A DNA stretch of 64,000 nucleotides. It comes from Marinobacter sp. es.042. GTDB lineage: Bacteria; Pseudomonadota; Gammaproteobacteria; Pseudomonadales; Oleiphilaceae. The stretch is from contig NZ_LT897781.1 in NCBI RefSeq assembly GCF_900188315.1, forward strand, positions 2,108,001 to 2,172,000, written 5' to 3'. A model generated the notes under the pieces. It was not told where the DNA came from. It worked only from the letters and a program-made list of their open reading frames with translations, and made no database searches. Positions 24,824 through 35,663 of the stretch are shown piece by piece (positions within the stretch are counted from its first letter, which is position 1; each line of letters starts with the position of its first letter). The translations under genes and the position numbers were made by a program.

Positions 24824-24922
24824 GGGCGGGGCTGGCCTTCTGAAACTGTGCGGAGCCATGGATGGCGTAGCCAAGCGTACATGGACGTATTCACAGCGTG
24901 TTTCAGAAGGCCAGCCCCGCCC
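24824..24922 (+). repeat. Conserved-core hairpin element, copy C
   Basis: Arms 24824-24846 and 24900-24922 pair perfectly over 23 bases. The core (24847-24899) has GCCA/TGGC around TGGA and TAC/GTA around ATGGAC. It lies 17 bases after the acyl-CoA dehydrogenase stop and 56 bases before the SDR start, inside what should be one operon. It has the same orientation as copies A and B. Confidence 0.85.
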
Positions 24923-24939
24923 GCTCCGCCACCGAGCTA

Positions 24940-26151
24940 TCAGTTCTTGTACTTTCGCAATTCAAGACGGGCCACCATAGCCCGATGCACCTCATCCGGG
25001 CCATCCGCCAGGCGTAAAACACGGGCATAGGCAAACAGCTGTGTCAGCGGGAAGTCGTCATCGCTGACCCCGGCACCACCGTGAATCTGAATGGCCTGAT
25101 CCACAATGGTCTGCAGCATGGATGGAATCACCGCCTTGATCATGGAGACCTCCTGAAGCGCCCCCATGATGCCCTTGGTATCCAGTGCCCAGGCGCATTT
25201 CAGCGTGAGCAGACGGGCCTGCTCAATGGCCATGCGGGCATTGGCAATGATATCCGGATTGCCGCCCAGCTTGGCGATCGGCCGTCCGAAGGCCTCACGA
25301 GTCGTTGCCCGCTTGATCAGAATCTCCAGCGTGCGCTCTGCCGCACCGATCGCCCGCATGCAGTGGTGCACTCGGCCCGGCCCAAGACGGCCCTGGGCAA
25401 TCTCGAATCCGCGGCCCGGGCCGGCGATGAATGCGCTCTTGGGCAGCCGGACGTTGTCAAAAAGCACCTCGCCATGGCCATAGGGCTCATCATATTCACC
25501 GAATACCGGCAGCATACGCTCGATCTTGACGCCAGGCGTGTCCAGCGGCACCAGCACCATGGAATGTCGGCGATGCTTATGGGCGTCCGGATCGGTAAGT
25601 CCCATGAATATGGCAACCTTGCAATCCGGGTGTCCGATACCTGTGCTCCACCACTTGCGACCGTTCAGAACCACTTCGTCGCCTTCAACAACGGCCGTCG
25701 CCTCCATATTGGTGGCATCGGAAGAGGCAACCGCCGGCTCGGTCATACAGAAGGCGGAGCGGATCTCGCCGCTCAGCAGACGCGGTAACCACTCGGCTTT
25801 TTGCTCTTCAGAGCCATAGTGGATCAATACTTCCATATTGCCGGTGTCTGGCGCGTTGCAGTTGAAAATCTCCGGAGCAATGAAGCTGCGGCCGGTTTCC
25901 TCGGCAATCAGGGCGTAGTCGGAGTTCAACAGGCCACAGCCGTATTTTTCGTCCGGGAAGAACATATTCCAGAGGCCCTGGGCTTTGGCTTTTTCCTTCA
26001 GCTCCCGGATGACTGGCAGCACAACCCAGCGGTTATCCAGTGAAGCAAGCTCCTTGTGGTACTGCTCTTCAATGGGAAAAATCTCATCCTTCATGAACTG
26101 CTTCACGCGGTTGAGGTAATCCTGGCCTTTCTCGGAAATATTGAAATCCAT
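24940..26151 (-). CDS. ACAD10/11-like acyl-CoA dehydrogenase
   Basis: A 403-residue FAD enzyme with the usual three domains (helical about 1-125, beta 126-240, helical 241-403). Flavin/substrate signatures are CMTEPAVASSDATN and WWSTGIGHPDCK. Near the C-terminus, the position where classic acyl-CoA dehydrogenases have the catalytic Glu (EGT) reads LADGPDEVHR, with Asp, as in ACAD10/11 proteins. Together with the phosphotransferase this suggests a dephosphorylating or isomerising role on 4-hydroxyacyl-CoA rather than simple beta-oxidation. First gene of the leftward set; the LysR gene is divergent. Confidence 0.88.
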   Translation of the reverse strand: MDFNISEKGQDYLNRVKQFMKDEIFPIEEQYHKELASLDNRWVVLPVIRELKEKAKAQGLWNMFFPDEKYGCGLLNSDYALIAEETGRSFIAPEIFNCNAPDTGNMEVLIHYGSEEQKAEWLPRLLSGEIRSAFCMTEPAVASSDATNMEATAVVEGDEVVLNGRKWWSTGIGHPDCKVAIFMGLTDPDAHKHRRHSMVLVPLDTPGVKIERMLPVFGEYDEPYGHGEVLFDNVRLPKSAFIAGPGRGFEIAQGRLGPGRVHHCMRAIGAAERTLEILIKRATTREAFGRPIAKLGGNPDIIANARMAIEQARLLTLKCAWALDTKGIMGALQEVSMIKAVIPSMLQTIVDQAIQIHGGAGVSDDDFPLTQLFAYARVLRLADGPDEVHRAMVARLELRKYKN

Positions 26152-26304
26152 CGCCGTCTCCTCGCTAACGGTTGCACGGTGGCGTGCACGGAATCATCAC
26201 GTTGAGACCAGTCTAAGGATGACTTAACTATTACGCGACTGAATTATGCTTATCGTTTATTATTAACCAAACTTATTCAAATTCTCCAGAAACGGATCCC
26301 GCTC
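26152..26304. promoter_or_regulatory. Divergent control region of the acyl-CoA operon and LysR gene
   Basis: 153 bases between two start codons, with an AT-rich stretch around 26230-26285. LysR proteins usually bind such regions to control the divergent operon. I cannot define an operator with confidence. Confidence 0.4.
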
Positions 26305-27198
26305 ATGGCCCTCAACCGCCTGGACCTGAACCTGTTGCACGTGTTCGACACCATCTACCGGGAGGGAAGCCTGACTCGTGCAGCCAGGTCACTGCATCTC
26401 ACTCAGCCGGCTGTCAGTCATTCACTGTCGAGGCTAAGGGACCATTTTGATGACCCCCTGTTTACCCGTCAGGGCAACCAGATGGTTCCAACGCCACTGG
26501 CCCGGCGGTTCCTCGAGTCCATGCGGCCGGGTCTCACCCAGATCCAGGGCGCGGTAAATCAGTTTCATGCCTTTGATCCGGCCACCCAGCGTAAAACCTA
26601 TTCGCTCGGGCTACGTGACATTCTGGAATCGACCTTCCTGCCCCGCCTGATGGCGCGTCTGGACGCCTATCCGGAACTGGAAATTGTCAGCCAGAGGATC
26701 GCGAGGCGCGACATGGAGACGCAACTGGCGGCCGGCAAACTGGATTTTGCGGTGGATGTGCTGTTGCCCGTAAGTAACCAGACGTCCCACGAACTCCTGA
26801 GGCGCGACCGCCTGGTGGTTCTGGCCCGGGAGGGGCACCCGCTGGCAACAGAGTCACTGGATATGGAAGGGTACCTGTCCGCAAAACACGTGCTGGTATC
26901 CTCGCGTACCGAAGGACCCGGGATCGAGGACTTTGAACTATCGCGACTGGGGGTACAACGGAGTATCCGCCTGAGATGTCAGCACTACTATGCCGCTTGC
27001 CGGGTTGTGGAAGAGACCGATCTGTTGCTGACCATGCCAGAAGCCTACGCCAGAATTATCGCCGAGCGGGCCAACATCCGGATTATGGATCCGCCGGCGG
27101 ACCTGCCGTCTATCGACGTGCACCTGTATTGGCACAAGGCTTACGAGCGAGAGCCGGCGCTGATCTGGTTCCGGGAGCAGTTGAAGGCAATCAGCTGA
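26305..27198 (+). CDS. LysR-family transcriptional regulator
   Basis: A 297-residue regulator. The winged-helix DNA-binding domain is in the first 65 residues (DLNLLHVFDTIYREGSLTRAARSLHLTQPAVSHSLSRLRDHF), then a linker helix and a periplasmic-binding-protein-like effector domain (about 90-297). Divergent from the acyl-CoA dehydrogenase operon at 153 bases, so it probably controls that set in response to a pathway acyl compound. The start at 26305 gives the standard LysR N-terminus. Confidence 0.92.
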   Translation: MALNRLDLNLLHVFDTIYREGSLTRAARSLHLTQPAVSHSLSRLRDHFDDPLFTRQGNQMVPTPLARRFLESMRPGLTQIQGAVNQFHAFDPATQRKTYSLGLRDILESTFLPRLMARLDAYPELEIVSQRIARRDMETQLAAGKLDFAVDVLLPVSNQTSHELLRRDRLVVLAREGHPLATESLDMEGYLSAKHVLVSSRTEGPGIEDFELSRLGVQRSIRLRCQHYYAACRVVEETDLLLTMPEAYARIIAERANIRIMDPPADLPSIDVHLYWHKAYEREPALIWFREQLKAIS

Positions 27199-27201
27199 GC
27201 C

Positions 27202-27558
27202 TCAGTAGGCGCCGACTATCATCAGGAAACCGAAGAATCCGACAGCCGTGATCCCCAGGGACGCCACTACGATGCCGAGGCCCCACCAGACGGCGGCACC
27301 ATCGGATATCTCCACATCATGGCCCCTCAGGGTTCGGTAGAAAGCCCAGGGGCCCAGGACAAATGCACCGAGCACCGCGAATACCAGTCCGACGCTGATA
27401 CCGGCAAAGGTCCAGGTGGCCAGAACCATGGCGCGGTCTTTGACCTGGTCGGTGACACCGTGGTGATCGAGAAATTTCTTGCAGAAAAACCAGATCAGGG
27501 CGAACAGGATGATGACAAAAACCAGTCCGCCGACAATGGTGATCATTCGGTATAGCAA
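27202..27558 (-). CDS. Small membrane protein, three predicted helices
   Basis: No family recognised. The 118-residue protein has hydrophobic segments near 4-25, 50-72 and 92-115. The TTG at 27558 has AGGAAGG 5 bases upstream, better than the ATG at 27546, which would sit 17 bases away. Its stop is 4 bases from the LysR stop, tail-to-tail, and it follows the EAL gene on the opposite side without sharing its direction of regulation in any evident way. Confidence 0.7.
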   Translation of the reverse strand: MLYRMITIVGGLVFVIILFALIWFFCKKFLDHHGVTDQVKDRAMVLATWTFAGISVGLVFAVLGAFVLGPWAFYRTLRGHDVEISDGAAVWWGLGIVVASLGITAVGFFGFLMIVGAY

Positions 27559-27587
27559 GGTGTCCTTCCTGTCAGTTTAGAGGCCGG

Positions 27588-28358
27588 TTATGCCGGGAAC
27601 TCGGGCTCGGGAAGACATTCGAAACCGGGTTTGGCGAACAGATACCCCTGGTAGAAATGGATACCCTGAGAACGCAACCAGAAATACTCTTCCTTAGTTT
27701 CAACGCCTTCGGCAATGATGTCTCCGCCAAGCTGTTTCATCATGGTGATGATGCCAGCCACGACAGCCTGTTTGTTCGGTTCATTATGAATATTACGAAT
27801 GAGCGCCATATCCAGTTTAAGAAGATTCGGCGGGCTGGCTATCATGATATTGAAACGAGAAAATCCGGCCCCGAAATCATCAATAGCCGTGCTAAAACCC
27901 ATTTCCTGGTATGCCTCAATGATCGAAGCCAGATGCTCCACAGACGTGGAATTCAACTGCTCATCCTCGGTCAACTCAAAGATGATCTTGCGGGTATCGA
28001 AATTGTAGGTCTTGGCCGCAGCAAGAGTGGTACGAATACAGTACTCGGCCCGGTAGACAGCGTTGGGCATGAAGTTGATGCTTAACATCGACTTCATGCC
28101 CAACCTGGCGGCGAGTTTAACCGCCTTGACCCGACACACCTGATCAAACGCATAGCGGTTACGCTCGTTGACCTGCGAAAGAATACTCATAGCACCCTGC
28201 CCCTCGGTGCCTCTCACCAAGGCCTCGTAGGCGTAAACAGATTTGTTGATAACGTCAACAATAGGCTGGAACGCGAAGGTAAAGGAAAAATCCAACCCCT
28301 CTCCACAGGCACATTGCTCGCAATGAGACTCGTCAAACAGTACGGCGGGTTGGCTCAC
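27588..28358 (-). CDS. Stand-alone EAL-domain cyclic di-GMP phosphodiesterase
   Basis: Probably hydrolyses cyclic di-GMP. The 256-residue protein is almost only an EAL domain: EAL at 45-47, then SINFMPNA, FELTEDE, DDFGAGFS, LLKLD and AEGVET, so the metal and substrate residues look intact. A short N-terminal tail contains a CEQCACG cluster near 13-19 that could bind metal or sense redox state. The GTG at 28358 with AGGAG upstream is preferred to the TTG at 28472, whose leader lacks conservation features. Divergent from the dehydrogenase at 28551. Confidence 0.85.
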   Translation of the reverse strand: MSQPAVLFDESHCEQCACGEGLDFSFTFAFQPIVDVINKSVYAYEALVRGTEGQGAMSILSQVNERNRYAFDQVCRVKAVKLAARLGMKSMLSINFMPNAVYRAEYCIRTTLAAAKTYNFDTRKIIFELTEDEQLNSTSVEHLASIIEAYQEMGFSTAIDDFGAGFSRFNIMIASPPNLLKLDMALIRNIHNEPNKQAVVAGIITMMKQLGGDIIAEGVETKEEYFWLRSQGIHFYQGYLFAKPGFECLPEPEFPA

Positions 28359-28550
28359 TTCAACTCCTGAATCCACTTCTGGCGGTTTTGCTGTGTTTAT
28401 ACGGCTTAATTCAACCCAATATAGCCTTGATCCCCTCCCCGGTAAAACCACTTTCTGGTTAAAGCGTGTCAAACGGTGGCATCCCCTGCTTACATGACTA
28501 AACTGGGGTTTGTCGTTTATACGTGTCTGTCCACAAAAGGAGTTTCCCTA

Positions 28551-29705
28551 ATGGCCCAAACTACCCGCATCGCTGTAACCCCGGGCGACGGCATAGGTCC
28601 TGAAGTGGTGGCCGAGGCTGTGCGCTGCCTCGAGACCCTGCGCGCCAAACACGGCCTGGACCTTGAGTGGACTCGATTCCCCTGGCCATCCCACGCCTGG
28701 CACGAGGAGCATGGCGAATCCATGCCCGCGGATGCCCTGGCGCAGTTACAGAAGTACGATGCCATCCTTCTGGGCGCCCTTGGCGATCCGGGCCCCATGG
28801 ACGATCCGGACCGATACCTGCTTCCAGACAGCATCTCACTGGCGCCACTGCTGGACATGCGCAAAGGGTTCGACCAGTGGGTCTGCGAACGTCCGGCCCG
28901 GCTTCTGCCCGGTGCCCGCCAGTACCTGGCCGATGAGCGCGCCAAGGACATCGACATGCTGGTGATTCGGGAAAACTCCGAGGGTGAGTACGTCAGCCAG
29001 GGTGGACGTCTGCGCAAGGGCACGCCGGATGAGGTGGCCACCCAGATGGAGGTGTTTACACGCAAGGCAACCGACCGGATCATCCGCTACGGGTTTGAAC
29101 AGGCCCGAAACCGCGCCGCGGAAAGGGTTTCGGAGGGCCGCACACGAACATTCCGGACCCTGGATGGCAGAACCTGTGAAAGCCAGGTGTGCCTGGTCAC
29201 CAAGCGCAATGCCTTGCGCTACTGGGGCGACATGTACACCGAAGCGTTCGACGAGATAAGCAAGGAATACCCGGACGTGGCCACGCATCATGAGTTGGTG
29301 GACGCGGCCTGCATGAAGTTCGTGCAAAGCCCCTGGGCCTTTGACGTGGTCGTCGCGAGCAACCTCCAGGGGGACATTCTGACCGACCTCGCTGCGGTGC
29401 TGTCAGGTGGCATGGGCGTGGCACCCTCCTGCAACCTGAACCCGACGGATCCGGATATGCCGTCTATGTTCGAACCCACCCATGGCAGCGCGCCGGATAT
29501 TGCCGGCCAGGGCCTGGCTGACCCCACCGCCATGCTATTTACCGCCGCCCGCATGCTCGAGTGGCTGGGCCGCAAGGACCCTGCCATTGCCGCAGCTGGC
29601 AAGGAGCTGTTCGATGCAGTGGCTGCAGACCTTGCCGAAAACTCAGGAAGCCGACGAGGCACCCACGAGATCGGTTCTGCGATCTGCGAGCGGCTGTCCC
29701 GATAG
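28551..29705 (+). CDS. Tartrate/D-malate-type decarboxylating dehydrogenase
   Basis: A member of the isopropylmalate/isocitrate dehydrogenase family, oxidising and decarboxylating a 2-hydroxyacid with NAD. The 384-residue protein shows TPGDGIGPEV near 12, the ENSEGEY block near 143, the metal-binding Asp region FDVVVASNLQGDILTDLAA and the NAD site EPTHGSAPDIAGQ. This combination fits TtuC/DmlA-like enzymes better than LeuB or Icd. The ATG at 28551 has AAGGAG 8 bases upstream. Only 7 bases separate its stop from that of the convergent DUF1439 gene. Confidence 0.87.
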   Translation: MAQTTRIAVTPGDGIGPEVVAEAVRCLETLRAKHGLDLEWTRFPWPSHAWHEEHGESMPADALAQLQKYDAILLGALGDPGPMDDPDRYLLPDSISLAPLLDMRKGFDQWVCERPARLLPGARQYLADERAKDIDMLVIRENSEGEYVSQGGRLRKGTPDEVATQMEVFTRKATDRIIRYGFEQARNRAAERVSEGRTRTFRTLDGRTCESQVCLVTKRNALRYWGDMYTEAFDEISKEYPDVATHHELVDAACMKFVQSPWAFDVVVASNLQGDILTDLAAVLSGGMGVAPSCNLNPTDPDMPSMFEPTHGSAPDIAGQGLADPTAMLFTAARMLEWLGRKDPAIAAAGKELFDAVAADLAENSGSRRGTHEIGSAICERLSR

Positions 29706-29712
29706 ATCAGGG

Positions 29713-30285
29713 TTACTGGTCGGCCATGACAAACTCGAGCCGGCCAGGCGCCACCCGAACATCTACCGGCATCATACCGAACATACGCTGGGCGAAATCG
29801 GTTTCGTCCAGTCGGTACACCGGCATGGTCTCCAGCATCTGGGCAACCAGCCGCATGACCGTATCGGTTACAGGCTTCAGATCCCCTTTGAAGAAGGGCG
29901 AGTCAATACTGCTCTCAAGGAGCTGCAACCGCCGTATGAAGATGGCTTTCTCAGTGCTGTCGTAAACCGGCGCCCCTTCGACCTTCAAGGCAATATCCAC
30001 GGGTAGCTTCGCCATCAGCGCATTCAGCGCTACCTGACCCCGAACATCGATCACTGCCACATCGCGACCATCTGGCCCAAGGGTAATGTCGGCGTCGTCG
30101 AGACTCAGACTCAGTGGCGAACCACTATTCAGCTGGTTGCGGTCGAACTCGCGAACCACATCCTGAAGGTGCCGTTCCAGCTCGCCTTCGGAGATGGAAT
30201 AGGGCGACAGACTGGCACAACCACTGGCGAGCACCAGCAGCAGTGTCAGAAGCGCCCGAAGGGCGTAAATCGGCGTTCTATTCAT
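29713..30285 (-). CDS. DUF1439 lipoprotein
   Basis: A 190-residue lipoprotein with signal peptide and lipobox ASGC (Cys near residue 23), and the DUF1439 pattern ISEGELERHL followed by beta strands. The family is related to lipid-binding-like folds of unknown function. Its ATG at 30285 overlaps the end of the CPXCG gene by 8 bases, so the pair is probably co-translated. Confidence 0.87.
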   Translation of the reverse strand: MNRTPIYALRALLTLLLVLASGCASLSPYSISEGELERHLQDVVREFDRNQLNSGSPLSLSLDDADITLGPDGRDVAVIDVRGQVALNALMAKLPVDIALKVEGAPVYDSTEKAIFIRRLQLLESSIDSPFFKGDLKPVTDTVMRLVAQMLETMPVYRLDETDFAQRMFGMMPVDVRVAPGRLEFVMADQ

Positions 30286-30469
30286 TTTCAGCCCGAGCCT
30301 CGACATGAGGCGTAAGAGTGTCGTCAAAAACCACGTGTATCAAGATGGGCCTGCAGCAAACCTGGCAATCCTCGACATACTCCTGCTCCGGTACCGACGG
30401 GTCGACGCTGACATCCAGCGTCTCCCAGCAGTACGGGCACTGAATCAGTACCGAATCCAGGGCGGACAT
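30278..30469 (-). CDS. CPXCG-motif cysteine-rich protein
   Basis: A 63-residue protein of the CPXCG family, here with CPYC near residue 11 and CQVCCRP near 35, likely a small zinc-binding fold. Function unknown. It overlaps the DUF1439 gene by 8 bases and is 9 bases from the aminotransferase stop, so the three genes probably share a transcript. Confidence 0.9.
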   Translation of the reverse strand: MSALDSVLIQCPYCWETLDVSVDPSVPEQEYVEDCQVCCRPILIHVVFDDTLTPHVEARAENE

Positions 30470-30478
30470 GGCATCACC

Positions 30479-31705
30479 TCAGAACTGTTGCTTGGCCATC
30501 CAGGGAATGACGCGATCGAACGCCTCTTCCAGCTTCTCGCAGGTCGTGGAGAAACTGATCCGAACGGCGTTGGTGCATCCCTCGCCAAAGGCGTCACCGG
30601 GCACCATGCAGACGCCGGTTTCCTTCAGCATTCGCAAGGCCAGATCAGAGCCATCGACATGTGGTGGAAGGTCCGGGAAAGCAAAGAAGGCACCGCCAGG
30701 CTTGTAGCCGGTCATGTAGGGGGTCTGGTCGACCAGCTCGACCACCTTGTCCCGGCGCTCACGGTAGATATCTACCATATCGCGAACGCACTGCTGGTCA
30801 CCGGTCAGTGCTGCGACGCCGGCAAACTGGGACGGCGTGTTAGCCACGGAGGTGGTGAACATGTGGAAGCGACGCAGAGACTTGATGGCCGCCTGGCTGG
30901 CAATCACCCAGCCAACCCGCAGACCCGCCATGCTGTAGGTTTTTGAAAAACTGCTGATGCACATGATGTTGTCCAGATCCATCGAGCAGTTCAGCACGCT
31001 GGCGAAGTCTTCGTCATCAAAGATCAGGTGGTCGTAGACTTCATCGGCATACACCTGAATTCCCCGATAGGCGCATTCCTCCAGGATGGTCTCCACGGTG
31101 CTACGCGGGTAAACCGCCCCGGTCGGGTTGTTGGGATTGTTCAGGATCAGCGCATAAGTCCTGGGCCCCATGGCCTTGATGACCTCATCCGGATCCAGCT
31201 GGTGGTTATTCTCTGCCCGGGTCTGCACAAACTTTACTTCACCACCGTTCATGCGAATCAGCGGCGCATACAGCAGAAACGAAGGGTCCGTAACGATAAA
31301 CTGCCGCCCGGGCGCGGAGGTGGCGGAAATAGCCAGGTACATGGCCTCCGTGGCGCCGCTGGTAATCAGGATATTGTCTCGAGTCAGTTTCCGGTTGTAG
31401 CGTTTGCCGTAGTAGTCGCGCAAGGCTACCAGCAATTCAGGAAGGCCGGCATCCATGGTATAGCCGGTCTGCCCCGCGTTGAGCGCATCGATGTAGGCAT
31501 CGATGACGTGCTTTGGCGTCGGCAGGTCCGGCTGACCGATGGAAAGATGAATAACATCCTTCATGGTGGCCGCCATATTCACCATGCGACGGATACCCGG
31601 AACCGGAACCGCCTGCATGGCAGGGTTCCAACTGGCCTTGGTTTTCCGGTACTTCACTCTACGCGGTTTGTCCTGACCGGTTTCTTTGTTGGCGGCTTCT
31701 GCCAT
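30479..31705 (-). CDS. Class I/II PLP-dependent aminotransferase
   Basis: A fold-type I aminotransferase of 408 residues. PLP features are visible: NNPNNPTGAVY near 195, the Asp/Tyr pair in VYADEVYDHLIF and the Schiff-base lysine in SSFSKTYSMAGLRVGW near 258. A basic N-terminal extension of about 25 residues precedes the domain. The substrate is not evident; aspartate- or alanine-type specificity is possible. The ATG at 31705 has AGGAGG 5 bases upstream. Confidence 0.88.
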   Translation of the reverse strand: MAEAANKETGQDKPRRVKYRKTKASWNPAMQAVPVPGIRRMVNMAATMKDVIHLSIGQPDLPTPKHVIDAYIDALNAGQTGYTMDAGLPELLVALRDYYGKRYNRKLTRDNILITSGATEAMYLAISATSAPGRQFIVTDPSFLLYAPLIRMNGGEVKFVQTRAENNHQLDPDEVIKAMGPRTYALILNNPNNPTGAVYPRSTVETILEECAYRGIQVYADEVYDHLIFDDEDFASVLNCSMDLDNIMCISSFSKTYSMAGLRVGWVIASQAAIKSLRRFHMFTTSVANTPSQFAGVAALTGDQQCVRDMVDIYRERRDKVVELVDQTPYMTGYKPGGAFFAFPDLPPHVDGSDLALRMLKETGVCMVPGDAFGEGCTNAVRISFSTTCEKLEEAFDRVIPWMAKQQF

Positions 31706-31944
31706 AAACACCTCCTGCAAACGGGGCAAATAAGATCCACCCCTGCAGGTTAGTCAGTATGGATGGCCTCTACAAGACAAAAAATCATATAGATGATGTA
31801 CGTGAAAGTACCGCCATCAACGCTCTGAGTGGAAATTCTGGTGCCCCGCAAGTTGACCCGACAGAGCCTGCCGACCAGACTGTTATTACCCCTCGGGGCA
31901 ACGACCAGTTCAACGAAGTCATTCATCGAAAAGGCGGAGGCTCA

Positions 31945-32928
31945 ATGACTCAGCACAGCAAACCTGTTGTTACCGTTCTCACCGCGCCGGGAGAGCAGGA
32001 ACCGCCGGGAATGGACGCAGTGAGGGCCCGCGCTGATGTGCGCTTTGCCTGTGACGAGCCAACCCTTCGCGACACCCTGCCGGGCACCGATATCATGATG
32101 GTGACGGACTTTCGCACAGAGGCCCTCGCGGCCGCCTGGCACACCGCAGACAAGCTCCAATGGATCCACGCCACCAGTGCCGGCGTCGATGCCTTGATGT
32201 TCCCGGATCTGATCAGGGGCGATGTAACCGTCACCAACGCCCGGGGCATTTTCGACCGTACCATTGCCGAATACGTGCTGTGCACCATCCTCATGTTCGC
32301 CAAGGATTTCCCGAATTCCATCCGGCTACAGATGAAGCACCAGTGGAAGCATCGGGATACGGAGCGGGCAGAGGGCAAGCAGGTTCTGGTTGTTGGCGCA
32401 GGTTCGATCGGCCGGCAGATCGGCCGCCTGGTCGGCGCCGCCGGTTTGAAAGCACACGGCATCGCTCGCAAGCCCAGGAAGGAAGACCCCGATTTTGTGG
32501 CGGTACACGGCAATGACGACCTTTACGAGCAGCTCGGGCATGCGGACTTTGTAGTGATTGCGGCGCCACTAACACCTCAGACCGAAGGCCTGTTTGACGA
32601 AAAAGCCTTCAAGGCCATGAAAAAATCCGCCCGCCTGATCAATATTGGCCGCGGCCCGATCGTCAAAACCGATGATCTGATCACGGCCCTCGAAAATGGC
32701 GAAATTGCCGGCGCAGGACTCGATGTCTTCGAAGAGGAACCTCTGGCAGAAGATCATCCGCTCTGGGACATGGAGAATGTCACCATGACCGCCCATATGG
32801 CCGGCGACTTCATCGGCTGGAAGCGTGCACTGACGGATCAGTTCCTGGAGAACTTCGACCGCTGGCACAAGGGTGACGAGCTGTTCAATTTAGTCGACAA
32901 GGAATTGGGTTACGCTGGCAGCAAATAA
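31945..32928 (+). CDS. D-2-hydroxyacid dehydrogenase
   Basis: A 327-residue NAD(P)-dependent enzyme of the GhrA/phosphoglycerate-dehydrogenase-like family, reducing 2-ketoacids such as glyoxylate or hydroxypyruvate. The dinucleotide motif VVGAGSIGRQIG is near 148. The catalytic Arg is in INIGRGPIV near 240, the Glu in FEEEPLA and the His in TAHMAG. The ATG at 31945 follows GGAGG at 6 bases; an upstream in-frame ATG at 31759 adds a non-conserved leader. It is divergent from the aminotransferase across 239 bases in which I see no other feature, and ends at a strong terminator. Confidence 0.88.
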   Translation: MTQHSKPVVTVLTAPGEQEPPGMDAVRARADVRFACDEPTLRDTLPGTDIMMVTDFRTEALAAAWHTADKLQWIHATSAGVDALMFPDLIRGDVTVTNARGIFDRTIAEYVLCTILMFAKDFPNSIRLQMKHQWKHRDTERAEGKQVLVVGAGSIGRQIGRLVGAAGLKAHGIARKPRKEDPDFVAVHGNDDLYEQLGHADFVVIAAPLTPQTEGLFDEKAFKAMKKSARLINIGRGPIVKTDDLITALENGEIAGAGLDVFEEEPLAEDHPLWDMENVTMTAHMAGDFIGWKRALTDQFLENFDRWHKGDELFNLVDKELGYAGSK

Positions 32929-32953
32929 CCGTGCCTGGTACTCATCCAAAAAC

Positions 32954-32981
32954 AAAACGGGAGCCAAAAGGCTCCCGTTTT
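32954..32981. terminator. Bidirectional terminator
   Basis: AAAACGGGAGCC and GGCTCCCGTTTT pair perfectly over 12 bases around loop AAAA. Between the hydroxyacid dehydrogenase (rightward) and the response regulator (leftward); it should stop both. Confidence 0.93.
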
Positions 32982-33003
32982 ATATTCGAACCATCAAAAC
33001 CAA

Positions 33004-33669
33004 TCAGCTACCAGACAAGGACTGATCCGATGGATCAATTTCCATCTGCTGGATCGCAATCACCGCCTGAGTGCGATTCCGCACCCCAAGCTTCCGGAAC
33101 ACCGCCGTGATATGGGCCTTGATGGTGGCTTCCGATACATCCAGATCATAGGCGATCTGTTTGTTCAGAAGCCCCTCGGCGAGCATACCCAGCACCCGGA
33201 ACTGTTGAGGCGTCAGCGATGCCAGCTTTTCGGAAAAGTCGGTGGTATCTGAATGCATCCGCTCGATCTTGTCGGCCACTCCCTGCGGCAACCAGACGTC
33301 GCCTTCCAGAACCGCCTGAATCGCCTCGGTAATGGTTGGCAACGGCGCCGACTTCGGTATGAAACCGGAAGCGCCGTAGTCGATCGAGCGACGCATTACC
33401 TGCAATTCCTCGGATCCTGACACAACCACCACCGGCAGCCCCGGGTACTGGCCTCGCATGAAGACGAGCCCCGAGAAGCCGTGGGCACCCGGCATATTGA
33501 GATCCAGCAGAACCAGATCCGCATCCGGGTGCGACTCTACCGCCGCCTGCAGTGCCTTGATGCTGTCGACTTCCACCGTCTCGGCATCGGGCACCGCCTG
33601 ACTGACCGCCTGCTTCAATGCTGCGCGAAACAGCGGGTGATCATCAGCGACGATAATTGTTTGTGCCAT
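33004..33669 (-). CDS. LuxR-type response regulator (ErdR/CrbR-like)
   Basis: A 221-residue two-component regulator. Receiver domain 1-120 with acidic pair ADDH near 9, phospho-acceptor Asp in LVLLDLNMPG near 54, and Lys in PKSA near 105. The C-terminal LuxR helix-turn-helix (about 150-210) includes LAEGLLNKQIAYDLDVSEATIKAHI. It lies 44 bases after acs on the same strand. Regulators of this type (ErdR in Pseudomonas, CrbR in Vibrio) control acs, so it is the likely regulator here. No cognate sensor kinase is in the window. Confidence 0.88.
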   Translation of the reverse strand: MAQTIIVADDHPLFRAALKQAVSQAVPDAETVEVDSIKALQAAVESHPDADLVLLDLNMPGAHGFSGLVFMRGQYPGLPVVVVSGSEELQVMRRSIDYGASGFIPKSAPLPTITEAIQAVLEGDVWLPQGVADKIERMHSDTTDFSEKLASLTPQQFRVLGMLAEGLLNKQIAYDLDVSEATIKAHITAVFRKLGVRNRTQAVIAIQQMEIDPSDQSLSGS

Positions 33670-33713
33670 TCAACAGATTCCTTACAGGTACATGGCCTGG
33701 TAACACACAGGCG

Positions 33714-35663
<1,950 letters not shown>

